Shown: positions 24,564-32,139 of the stretch, piece by piece
Position numbering within the stretch: position 1 is the first letter of the stretch
Layout: each line of letters starts with the position of its first letter
NCBI RefSeq assembly: GCF_014655955.1
Contig: NZ_BNBO01000020.1
Span: 32,276-96,275, forward strand
DNA: 64,000 nucleotides
Direction: 5' to 3'
Source: Kitasatospora indigofera
GTDB lineage: Bacteria; Actinomycetota; Actinomycetes; Streptomycetales; Streptomycetaceae
The notes under the pieces: model-generated
The model's input: the letters and a program-made list of their open reading frames with translations, nothing else
What the model was told of the DNA's origin: nothing
Databases searched by the model: none
Translations under genes and position numbers: made by a program

Positions 24564-25505
24564 ATGAGTTCAGCGCGAAGCACACCGGACGCGGCCGGCC
24601 CACCCGCCCCCGCCGTCCGGCTCGACGGGGTGAGCAAGTCCTACGGCGAGGTCCGGGCCCTGGACGACGTCTCGCTGACGGTGCGGCAGGGGGAGTTCTT
24701 CGGCGTCCTCGGCCCCAACGGCGCGGGCAAGAGCACCCTGGTGGAGATCATGGTGGGGATGCGCCGGCCGGACGCGGGCACGGTCAGCGTGCTCGGCGGC
24801 AGCCCCTGGCCGCGGGACACCGCACTGCTGCGCCGGATCGGGGTGCAGACCCAGTCCTCGGCCTTCTTCACCCGGCTGACCGCCGGCGAGCACCTGGCCA
24901 CCGTCGCCGCGCTCTACGGCCTGGACCGGGCGGCCGCCGGGCGGGCCCTGGAGCAGGTCGACCTGGCCGACCGCGCCCGGACCAGGGTCGACGACCTGTC
25001 GGGCGGCCAGCGCCAACGCCTGGCGCTGGCCACCGCGCTGATCCACCGCCCCGACCTGATCTTCCTGGACGAGCCCACCGCGGCGCTCGACCCGCAGGCC
25101 CGGCGCTCGCTCTGGGAGGTGCTGCGCTCGCTGCGCGGCGAGGGCCGCACCATCGTCTGCACCACCCACCACCTGGACGAGGCCGAGGCGTTGTGCGACC
25201 GGGTGGCGATCGTCGCGCGCGGCGCGCTGCTGGCGCTGGACAGCCCCGGCAGCCTGGTCAGGTCGCTGGCCGCCCCGGCCCGGCTGCTCGTCCCCGCGGA
25301 CCGGCTCTCGGTCGCGCAGGCCGAGGGCCTCGACGGGGTGGACCGGGTCACCGTGGAGGGCGGTGAGGTGGTGATCGAGACCAGGGCCGCCAACCGGGTC
25401 CTGGTGGCGGTGGGCGAGCTGGTCGGCATCGAGACGGTCCAGACCCGGACCGCGACCCTGGAGGACGCCTACCTCCGGCTGACCGGATCGGAGCAGCACG
25501 GATGA
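24564..25505 (+). CDS. ABC transporter ATP-binding protein (DrrA/CcmA type)
   Basis: 313 residues with all nucleotide-binding motifs: Walker A GPNGAGKST near residue 50, Q-loop GVQTQSSAFF, signature LSGGQRQRLALA, Walker B LIFLDEPTAALD and the H-loop in CTTHHLDEAE. It also has the C-terminal extension of DrrA-like exporters. ATG 24564 has GGAGAG upstream. A GTG at 24459 overlapping the previous stop would add a Pro/Thr-rich stretch unlike any family member and is less likely. It pairs with the next gene as exporter, possibly also giving self-protection. Confidence 0.93.
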   Translation: MSSARSTPDAAGPPAPAVRLDGVSKSYGEVRALDDVSLTVRQGEFFGVLGPNGAGKSTLVEIMVGMRRPDAGTVSVLGGSPWPRDTALLRRIGVQTQSSAFFTRLTAGEHLATVAALYGLDRAAAGRALEQVDLADRARTRVDDLSGGQRQRLALATALIHRPDLIFLDEPTAALDPQARRSLWEVLRSLRGEGRTIVCTTHHLDEAEALCDRVAIVARGALLALDSPGSLVRSLAAPARLLVPADRLSVAQAEGLDGVDRVTVEGGEVVIETRAANRVLVAVGELVGIETVQTRTATLEDAYLRLTGSEQHG

Positions 25506-26254
25506 GCGCCTACGCCGCGATGACCAGGGCCACCTACCTGGCCTACGTCCGGGACCGCACCTCGGTCTTCTTCACCTTCGCCTTCCCGCTGCTGTTCCTC
25601 GTCGTCTTCGGACTGCTGTTCCGCGGCCAGACGGTCAACGGCGGCCTGGCGTACATCAATTACATCGCGCCGGGGGTGCTCGCCTGGGGCATCGGCAACG
25701 CGGCGCTGTTCGGGGTCGCGTTCACCCTGATGCACTGGCGCCGGGACGACCTGCTGCGGCTGGTCTGGCGGACCCCGACACCGCTGCCCACCGTGCTGGC
25801 CTCCCGCTACGCGGTGGCACTGGGCACCGGGCTGGTCCAGGCCGTGCTGTTCACCGCGGTGGCGCTGCTCCCGGTGTTCGGCCTGCACCTGGCCGCCTCC
25901 TGGCCGGCCGCGCTGCCGGTGCTGCTGCTCGGCGTCACCGCCTTCGTGGCGGTCGGCCTGGTGGTGGGCGGCCTGGCGAACACCCCGGAGGCGGTGGCGG
26001 CGATCGCCAACTGCGTGATGGTGCCGATGGCCTTCCTCTCCGGCGCGTTCTACCCCGTCGACCTGATGCCGGGCTGGCTGCAGGCCTTCTCCCGGGTGCT
26101 GCCGCTGCGCTGGTTCGTCGACGGGGTGACCGACGCCCTGGCCGGGCGCGGCGGCCTGCTCGGGCCCGCCACCGACTGCCTCGCCCTGGCGGTGTTCGCC
26201 GGGCTGTTCACGCTGCTGGCCGCCCGGACCTTCCGTTGGAGCAACCGGACATGA
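25502..26254 (+). CDS. ABC-2 type transporter permease
   Basis: A 250-residue membrane protein with about six hydrophobic segments. It carries the DrrB/NodJ-type signature region (MAFLSGAFYPVDLMPGWLQAF followed by LPLRWFVDGV) near residues 177-212. It overlaps the ATPase gene by an ATGA junction and the next gene by another ATGA, so it is cotranslated with both. With the ATPase it should export the mature peptide. Confidence 0.92.
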   Translation: MSAYAAMTRATYLAYVRDRTSVFFTFAFPLLFLVVFGLLFRGQTVNGGLAYINYIAPGVLAWGIGNAALFGVAFTLMHWRRDDLLRLVWRTPTPLPTVLASRYAVALGTGLVQAVLFTAVALLPVFGLHLAASWPAALPVLLLGVTAFVAVGLVVGGLANTPEAVAAIANCVMVPMAFLSGAFYPVDLMPGWLQAFSRVLPLRWFVDGVTDALAGRGGLLGPATDCLALAVFAGLFTLLAARTFRWSNRT

Positions 26255-28200
26255 GCACTGACGCCCTGCCCCTGGAGGCCGCCCGCGCCGGGCTGGCCCG
26301 CGAACTGGCCGTCCGGGCGGCGGCCGCCGGGCTGCCCGCCCCCGCCGTCTCCGCGCTCGGCAACCGGGACGCCCTGGGGCCGGAGCCGGCCGCCCAGGCC
26401 GTACCGCGCGCGGCCGCCGGCGTCCACCTGACCTCGTCCGCCGTGCTGGTCGGCCCGTGGGGCGGCGGCCCGGACTCCCCCGCCGCCTGCGGCAGTTGCC
26501 TGGCCATGCGGTGGCAGCGGCTGCGTAGCAGGACCGAACGGGAGGCGCTGGAGACAGGGCTCGGCAGCACCGCGGCGGACCCCGGCTGGCCCCGGCTGAC
26601 GGGGTTCACGACGGACGCCGTCTGGTCGCTCTGCCTGCTGGTGCCGGGCCCCGGCGGGCCGGCCACGGGCCTCCCCCGGGTGAGCCGGCTGGACCTGGAG
26701 ACCCTGCGGGTGACGACGGTGCCGCTGCTGGCCGAACCGCTCTGCCCGGTCTGCGCCACGAGCGGCGCGGGGGCCGGCGACGGGGCTGCCGAGAGGGCCG
26801 CCGAGGAGAAGCAGGAGGGCCCGGTGCTGCCGCTGCGGCCCCGGCCGAAGCCGGCCCCGGACAGCTACCGGCTACGGTCGCCCGGCTCGTACGCACTGCC
26901 CGCCGAGGCACTGGCGAACCCGGTCTGCGGGGTGCTCGGCGCGGGCACCTGGCCGGACGTCACCTCGCCGACCACGGCGCCGGTGGCCGGCAGCGTCTTC
27001 ATGCGCGGGTACGCCGGGCTGACCGACGTGACCTGGAGCGGGCAGGCCAACTCGTTCCGGGCCAGCCGCGACCTGGCCTTCCTGGAGGGCCTGGAGCGCT
27101 ACGCCGGGACGCACCGGCGCCGCACCGGCGAGATGCTGGTCGACTCGTACCGCAATCTGGCCGGCGCGGCCCTGGACCCGCGCGAGTGCGGTCTCTACGC
27201 ACCGCGGACGTACCGGGAGGACCCGATGGTCAGCCCCTTCGACCCGGAGCGCCCGATCCCCTGGGTGCGCGGGTACTCGCTGCGGGACGCGCGCCCGGTG
27301 CTGGTCCCGGCCCGGCTCTGCTACTACAGCGCCGGCCTGGCGGCCGACAACTTCGTCTTCGAGTGCTCCAACGGCTGCGCGATCGGCAGTTGCCTGGAGG
27401 AGGCGGTGCTGTTCGGGCTGCTGGAGCTGATCGAGCGGGACGCCTTCCTGCTCGGCTGGTACGGCGGTGCCCGGCTGACCGAGATCGACCTGGACTCCTG
27501 CGGCGGGGGCGCGCTGCGGGCGATGACCGACCGGGCGGCCCTGCAGGGGTACGAGGTGCACGCCTTCGACAACCGGGTGGACCTCGCGGTACCGGTGGTG
27601 ACCGGCCTCGCGGTGCGCCGGGACGGCGGGCCGGGGACGCTGGCCTTCGCGGCCGGCGCCGGGTTCGACCCGCTGGGGGCGGTGGAGGCGGCCCTGTCCG
27701 AGATCCTCACCTACCTGCCGCACCTGCCCGGCCAGGTCCGCGAGCGGCCGGCCGAACTGGCGGCGATGGCCGAGGACTTCGGCCTGGTCCGCCGGCTGCC
27801 GGACCATGCCGCGCTGTTCGGCCTGCCCCGGATGGCCCGGCACGCCGAGAGCTACCTGCGGCCCACCGCCGTGCGCTCCCTGGACGAGGTGTACGAGGAC
27901 TGGGCGAAGGTCCGGCCGCGCTCCGGGGACCTGCTGGACGACCTGCTGTTCTGCCGGGACGAGCTGGTCCGGGCCGGCCACGACGTGATCGTGGTCGACC
28001 AGACCTCGCCGGAGCAGCACCGGCTCGGGCTGCGGACGGTCTGCACGGTCGTGCCGGGTCTGCTGCCGATCGACTTCGGCTGGTCGCGCCAGCGCGCGCT
28101 GGGCCTGCCCCGGTTGCGGACCGCGCTGCGGCGCGGCGGGCTGCGCGCGACGGACCTGGCCGACGGCGACCTGCGGCTGGTGCCGCACCCCTTCCCGTGA
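26251..28200 (+). CDS. YcaO cyclodehydratase 2 (second TOMM D protein)
   Basis: 649 residues, paralogous to the enzyme at 15515-17536 across its length. An N-terminal E1-like half-domain has pairs CGSC (80) and CPVC (165). The YcaO core contains RPRPKPAPDSYRLRSPGSY, FLEGLERYAGTHRRR, CSNGCAIGSCLEEA and LIERDAFLLGWYGG, so its ATP-binding signature looks intact. It also ends PHPFP (PxPxP). Two apparently active YcaO proteins sharing one F-type partner suggest a division of labour, for example Cys versus Ser/Thr cyclisation or N- versus C-terminal core residues; that is inference. It is the last gene of the operon, followed by a strong hairpin. Confidence 0.92.
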   Translation: MSTDALPLEAARAGLARELAVRAAAAGLPAPAVSALGNRDALGPEPAAQAVPRAAAGVHLTSSAVLVGPWGGGPDSPAACGSCLAMRWQRLRSRTEREALETGLGSTAADPGWPRLTGFTTDAVWSLCLLVPGPGGPATGLPRVSRLDLETLRVTTVPLLAEPLCPVCATSGAGAGDGAAERAAEEKQEGPVLPLRPRPKPAPDSYRLRSPGSYALPAEALANPVCGVLGAGTWPDVTSPTTAPVAGSVFMRGYAGLTDVTWSGQANSFRASRDLAFLEGLERYAGTHRRRTGEMLVDSYRNLAGAALDPRECGLYAPRTYREDPMVSPFDPERPIPWVRGYSLRDARPVLVPARLCYYSAGLAADNFVFECSNGCAIGSCLEEAVLFGLLELIERDAFLLGWYGGARLTEIDLDSCGGGALRAMTDRAALQGYEVHAFDNRVDLAVPVVTGLAVRRDGGPGTLAFAAGAGFDPLGAVEAALSEILTYLPHLPGQVRERPAELAAMAEDFGLVRRLPDHAALFGLPRMARHAESYLRPTAVRSLDEVYEDWAKVRPRSGDLLDDLLFCRDELVRAGHDVIVVDQTSPEQHRLGLRTVCTVVPGLLPIDFGWSRQRALGLPRLRTALRRGGLRATDLADGDLRLVPHPFP

Positions 28201-28257
28201 GCCGCGACCGGACCCGGCCGGCCCGGACGGCCCTGCGCCTCTGGGGCGGAACGCCGC

Positions 28258-28283
28258 CGGCCCCCTCGGCCCGGAGGGGGCCG
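28258..28283. terminator. bidirectional terminator between operon and precursor
   Basis: A perfect 10-bp stem (CGGCCCCCTC / GAGGGGGCCG) with a 6-base loop sits midway between the stop of YcaO 2 and the stop of the convergent precursor gene. It could end transcription from both sides. Confidence 0.65.
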
Positions 28284-28319
28284 ACGGGGCCGGCGGGGCC
28301 GACGGCATGGCCGATCGGG

Positions 28320-28508
28320 TCAGGCGGTGCAGCTGGTGGTGCTGGTGGTGCTGGAGCAGGTGCTGGTGGAGGAGCAGCTGGTGGAGGAGCCCAGCATGAC
28401 CTCGCTGGCGTCCGAGTAGTCGCTGATCTCGAAGGTCTCCGACTCCAGGTTCAGGATCTCCTGCGCGAGGGAGGCCAGGTTGGTGTCGGGGGTGGTGTTC
28501 GCCGCCAT
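28320..28508 (-). CDS. RiPP precursor peptide (azole/dehydroamino peptide)
   Basis: 62 residues from ATG 28508, with AAGGAG five bases upstream. The acidic leader (about residues 1-40) contains LASLAQEILNLESETFEISD, followed by YSDASEVMLG; F-E-I-S and E-V-x-L-G elements are typical of thiazolylpeptide-type leaders and should be the RRE ligand. The core begins after Gly40. Residues 41-62 hold 10 Ser, 8 Thr, 3 Cys (45, 51, 60) and a terminal Ala, so all but one residue could be cyclised or dehydrated. It lies on the strand opposite to the biosynthetic operon and is convergent with it, and would easily be missed by gene callers. A longer in-frame start (28619) lacks a leader-like sequence and has no ribosome binding site. 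Confidence 0.93.
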   Translation of the reverse strand: MAANTTPDTNLASLAQEILNLESETFEISDYSDASEVMLGSSTSCSSTSTCSSTTSTTSCTA

Positions 28509-28602
28509 GAGAACTCCTTCAGAACGCCGGGGACGGCCCGGGCACGACGACCGGACCGGACGGAGGCCGGGCCCCGGTACGGCCCGCCCCGCCACAACGC
28601 CC

Positions 28603-28658
28603 TTTGTACGGGAGGCCACTGGCAGACCCGGCCACCGACCGCTGTCACCTCGCTGACA
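28603..28658. promoter_or_regulatory. divergent control region: dyad/direct repeat and -10 candidate for the precursor
   Basis: GCTGTCA (28641) and GCTGACA (28652) repeat with an 11-bp period and a CCTC spacer, the same geometry as the repeat in front of the SARP gene. The same bases also form a perfect dyad, TGTCA-N6-TGACA (28643-28658). On the minus strand TACAAA (28608-28603) is a possible -10 for the precursor, giving a leader of about 90 bases. No good -35 is present, which would fit activator dependence, but the repeat is farther from that -10 than in characterised SARP promoters. Confidence 0.45.
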
Positions 28659-28702
28659 CCGCAGGCCGGCGGCCTGCCCGCGCCCGGCCGGGAGGCCCGC
28701 CG

Positions 28703-30136
28703 ATGACCACGCCGTCCCCCGGCCGGTCCCCCGGGACGGCCGGCACCGACAGCTCCGACAGCTCCCAGAGTGCCGGCCGTTCGGGCCGGACCGCCGGCCC
28801 CGACCGCGTCGCCGGGTCCAACCGCGTCGCCGGGCCCGACAGCCCCGACAGCTCCGGCCGGCCGGACGGTCCGACCACCCGGGCCGCCGAGTTCTACGTC
28901 ACGCTGCACCGTGACCCCGAGCTGTCCGGGCAGGAGGAGCGCACCGCCGCCCGGCTGGCGGCCCGGCTGGCCGCCGCCGGCTACCGGGTGGAGACCGGGA
29001 TCGGCGGTCACGGGGTGGCCGGCGTGCTGCGCAACGGCCCGGGCCCGGTGCTGATGCTGCGCGCCGAGCTGGACGCGCTGCCGGTCGAGGAGCGGACCGG
29101 GCTGCCCTACGCCAGCACCGCACGCGCCCGGACGGCCGCGGGTGAGGACGTCCCGGTGATGCACGCCTGCGGCCATGACGCCCATCTGGCCTGCCTGATG
29201 GGGGCGGCCGACACGCTGGCCGGTGCGCGGGCGGGCTGGCGCGGCACACTGCTGGTGGTCGGCCAGCCGGCCGAGGAGACCCTGCGCGGTGCCCGGGCCA
29301 TGCTGGCGGACGGCCTCTACCGCCGCTTCGAGCCGCCGTCGATGGTGCTCGCCCAGCACACCGTGCCGCTGCCGGGCGGGATGGTCGCCCACGGCGGCGG
29401 CCCGGTGACGGCGGGCGGCGTCACCCTGGAGGTGGTCGTGCACGGCCGCGGCGGGCACGCCGCCGCGCCGCATCTCGCGGTCGACCCGCTGCTGGCGGCG
29501 GCCTCGATCGTGCTGCGGCTGCAGGCCGTGGTGTCGCAGGAGTGCAGCCCCGCCGAGCAGGTGGTACTGACCGTCGGGTCGCTGCGCGCGGGCGGCCCGG
29601 CGAACCTCGTCCCGGACAGCGCGACCCTCGGCGTGACCGTCCGGGCGTTCTCGGCGGCCGCCCTGGAGCGGGTGGTGGCCGCCGTGCGGCGGATCGTCCG
29701 GGCGGAGGCGGAGGCCTCCCGCTGCCCGGTCGCGCCGACGGTGGAGGTGCTCGCCGAGTCCGGGGTGAACCTCCCCGATCCGGGGCTGACGGCCACGGTC
29801 CGCGCCGCCCACCTGGCCGCGTTCGGTGCGCAGCGGGTGGCCGACTGGCCGCCGTCCATGGCCACCGAGGACTTCCCCCTGTTCGGCCCGGCGGGCGCCG
29901 GGCTGCACGGGGTGACCGACGTCCAGACGGCCTACTGGATGCTGGGGACGGTCGGCCCCGGGCAGTGGGCGGCGGCGCCCGGGGCGACCGCCGCCGAGAA
30001 GCTGGCGGCGCTGCCGCCGAACCACTCCCCGGCCTTCCGTCCGCATCCCGGTCTGACCCTGCGGACCGGGATCGCCGCACTGGTCACGGCCGTTGGCGCG
30101 GTGCTGCCGCCTCCGGAGCAGGTGGCGGGCGGCTGA
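28703..30136 (+). CDS. M20 family amidohydrolase/peptidase
   Basis: A 477-residue metal-dependent amidohydrolase of the aminoacylase/hippurate hydrolase (M20D) type. HACGHDAHLACLMGAA near residue 155 carries metal ligands, GQPAEET near 192 the catalytic Glu pair, and GRGGHAAAPH near 250 the dimerisation-domain His. An atypical Ser/Asp/Arg-rich, low-complexity N-terminus of about 60 residues precedes the domain, starting at ATG 28703 with GGGAGG upstream. It is divergent from the precursor across the shared control region, so it is probably part of the cluster: it could trim or deacylate the product or recycle leader fragments. Direct evidence for that is lacking. Confidence 0.87.
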   Translation: MTTPSPGRSPGTAGTDSSDSSQSAGRSGRTAGPDRVAGSNRVAGPDSPDSSGRPDGPTTRAAEFYVTLHRDPELSGQEERTAARLAARLAAAGYRVETGIGGHGVAGVLRNGPGPVLMLRAELDALPVEERTGLPYASTARARTAAGEDVPVMHACGHDAHLACLMGAADTLAGARAGWRGTLLVVGQPAEETLRGARAMLADGLYRRFEPPSMVLAQHTVPLPGGMVAHGGGPVTAGGVTLEVVVHGRGGHAAAPHLAVDPLLAAASIVLRLQAVVSQECSPAEQVVLTVGSLRAGGPANLVPDSATLGVTVRAFSAAALERVVAAVRRIVRAEAEASRCPVAPTVEVLAESGVNLPDPGLTATVRAAHLAAFGAQRVADWPPSMATEDFPLFGPAGAGLHGVTDVQTAYWMLGTVGPGQWAAAPGATAAEKLAALPPNHSPAFRPHPGLTLRTGIAALVTAVGAVLPPPEQVAGG

Positions 30137-30298
30137 ACCGCCGGGCCCGGGGGGCGCGCAGGGCCGCGCGGGCCGGCCACGCCCGGAGCCGCCGCCCGGA
30201 GCCCCGGTCCGGCCGCCCGGGGGCCGGCGCCGGGGATTCTCGCCTGCGCACGGTCAAAACCGCTCCCGCGGACGATCACGATAGGCCAGGATGACCGG

Positions 30299-31996
30299 AT
30301 GGCAGATGAGATGATCACACCCCGGCGGATCGCGGACGAGCACGTCGCCCGCATGGCCGCCCTCGACCCGACGGTCGCCGCCTGGCTCGGCCTGCACCCC
30401 GAGGACCAGCGGCAGCCGGACCTCTCCCCGGAGGGCTACCAGGCGGCCGACGCGCTCAACCGGCGCGCCCTCGCCGAACTCGACGCGGCCGAGGCGGCCC
30501 GCGCCGGCGACCCCGCCCCGTGGGACCCGGCCGATGCGGTCTGCGCCCGGCTGCTGCGCGAACGCCTCACCGCCGCCCTGGCCGTCCAGGACGCCGGCGA
30601 CAACTTCCGCCAACTGCGCAACGTCGCCGCGCCGGTGCACCAGGTCCGCGAGATCTTCTCCCTGATGCCGACCGCCACCGAGCAGGACTGGGCCACCGTG
30701 GCCGGCCGGCTGCGCAACCTGCCCGGCGCGCTGGACGGTTACCGCCGCACGCTGGCCGAGGGCATCTCGCGCGGCCTGCTCTCGGCGCCCCGCCAGGCGG
30801 CCGTGGTGGCCGAGCAGCTGACCGCCTGGACCGGCGAGGCCGACGGCGGGGCGGGCTGGTTCGCCGGCTTCGCGGCCGGCGGCCCCGAGCGCCTGCGCCC
30901 CGAGCTGGACGCCGCCGCGCTGCGGGCCACCGCCGCCGTCGCCGGGTTCCGCGACTGGCTGCGCGACACCTACCTGCCCGCCGCCGACGGCACCCCGGAC
31001 GCCGTCGGCCGCGAGCGCTACCTGCGGGCCGTCCGCTTCGGCACCGGCGCCGACCTCGACGTCGAGGAGGCCTACGGCTGGGCGTGGGAGGAGTTCCACC
31101 GGCTGCGGGTCGAGATGGCGGCCGAGGCCGAGCGGGTGCTGCCCGGCGCGGGCCCGCTGGCGACGATGCGGCACCTGGAGGAGCACGGGCACGCGATCAA
31201 GGGCGAGGAGGGCATCCGCGTCTGGCTCCAGGAGCTCATGGACGGCGCGATCGACGCCCTGGACGGCACCCACTTCGACATCCAGGGCCCCGTGCGCAAG
31301 GTGGAGTCCCGGATCGCGCCGGCCGGCAGCTCGGCCGCCGCCTACTACTCCGCGCCGAGCCTGGACTTCAGCCGCCCGGGCCGCACCTACCTGCCGACGC
31401 TCGGGCGCGACACCTTCCCGACCTGGCAGCTGGTCAGCACCTGGTACCACGAGGGCGTCCCGGGCCACCACCTGCAGCTCGCCCAGTGGAACCACGTCGC
31501 CGACCGGCTCTCCACCTACCAGGTCACCCTGGGCAAGGTCAGCGCCAACCTGGAGGGCTGGGCGCTGTACTCCGAGCGCCTGATGGACGACCTCGGCTTC
31601 TTCGTCGAGCCCGCGCACCGGCTGGGCTTCCTGGACGAGCAGATGCTGCGCACCATCCGGGTCGTCATCGACATCGGCATGCACCTGCGGCTGCCGGTGC
31701 CGGCCGGCTCCGGGTTCCACCCCGGCGAGACCTGGACGCCGGAGCTCGCGACGGAGTTCATGGCCACCTACAACGGCAACCCGGAGCCGGCCCGGACCAG
31801 CGAGATCAGCCGCTATCTCGGCTGGCCGGGCCAGGCGATCGGCTACAAGCTCGGTGAACGCGCCTGGCTGCGCGGCCGGGAGGCGGCCCGGGCCCGGCTC
31901 GGCGCCGGCTTCGACCTCAAGGCCTGGCACATGAAGGCGCTCTCCCAGGGCTCGCTGGGGCTGGACGACCTGGCCGACAACCTGGCCGCGCTGTAA
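30299..31996 (+). CDS. DUF885 family protein (putative zinc carboxypeptidase-like)
   Basis: 565 residues matching the DUF885 family over its full length. The signature HEGVPGHHLQLAQW (HExxxGHH-type metal site) is near residue 385. The domain is mostly alpha-helical and occurs as a probable metallopeptidase in many bacteria. No signal peptide is visible. It has its own start, 163 bp after the M20 gene. It is probably just outside the RiPP cluster, although a peptidase next to the cluster cannot be excluded as a participant. Confidence 0.88.
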   Translation: MADEMITPRRIADEHVARMAALDPTVAAWLGLHPEDQRQPDLSPEGYQAADALNRRALAELDAAEAARAGDPAPWDPADAVCARLLRERLTAALAVQDAGDNFRQLRNVAAPVHQVREIFSLMPTATEQDWATVAGRLRNLPGALDGYRRTLAEGISRGLLSAPRQAAVVAEQLTAWTGEADGGAGWFAGFAAGGPERLRPELDAAALRATAAVAGFRDWLRDTYLPAADGTPDAVGRERYLRAVRFGTGADLDVEEAYGWAWEEFHRLRVEMAAEAERVLPGAGPLATMRHLEEHGHAIKGEEGIRVWLQELMDGAIDALDGTHFDIQGPVRKVESRIAPAGSSAAAYYSAPSLDFSRPGRTYLPTLGRDTFPTWQLVSTWYHEGVPGHHLQLAQWNHVADRLSTYQVTLGKVSANLEGWALYSERLMDDLGFFVEPAHRLGFLDEQMLRTIRVVIDIGMHLRLPVPAGSGFHPGETWTPELATEFMATYNGNPEPARTSEISRYLGWPGQAIGYKLGERAWLRGREAARARLGAGFDLKAWHMKALSQGSLGLDDLADNLAAL

Positions 31997-32139
31997 CGGC
32001 CTCGGGGCAGGGCCGGCGCGGCGGCCGCCGCGCCGGCCCTGGTGTCACGACCCCGGCGGTGGCGTCACGGCTGAGGGCCCTGACCTCACGACCCCGGGCA
32101 CCTCTCCGGGCCCTGCCGCCACGGTTCAGGGCCCCGGCG
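31997..32139. repeat. imperfect repeats in a convergent gap
   Basis: The short space between convergent genes contains several imperfect copies of a TCACGACCCCGG / TCACGGCT element spaced roughly 20-40 bp. No clean hairpin terminator is obvious. Confidence 0.4.

Noticed and set aside
24459..25505. GTG 24459 as start of the ABC ATPase
   Set aside because: It overlaps the previous stop like neighbouring junctions, but adds 35 Pro/Thr-rich residues; ATG 24564 has a ribosome binding site and a normal N-terminus.
13030..28508. Assignment as a classical thiopeptide cluster
   Set aside because: The precursor is thiazolylpeptide-like, but a separate pyridine synthase is missing; the single SpaB_C protein is needed for elimination.
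28320..28619. A longer (99-residue) version of the precursor
   Set aside because: The extra N-terminal part is Arg/Pro-rich and has no ribosome binding site; ATG 28508 has a good one and starts a typical leader.
30299..31996. DUF885 protein as part of the RiPP cluster
   Set aside because: It has its own spacing, and the family is widespread as housekeeping; no link other than proximity.
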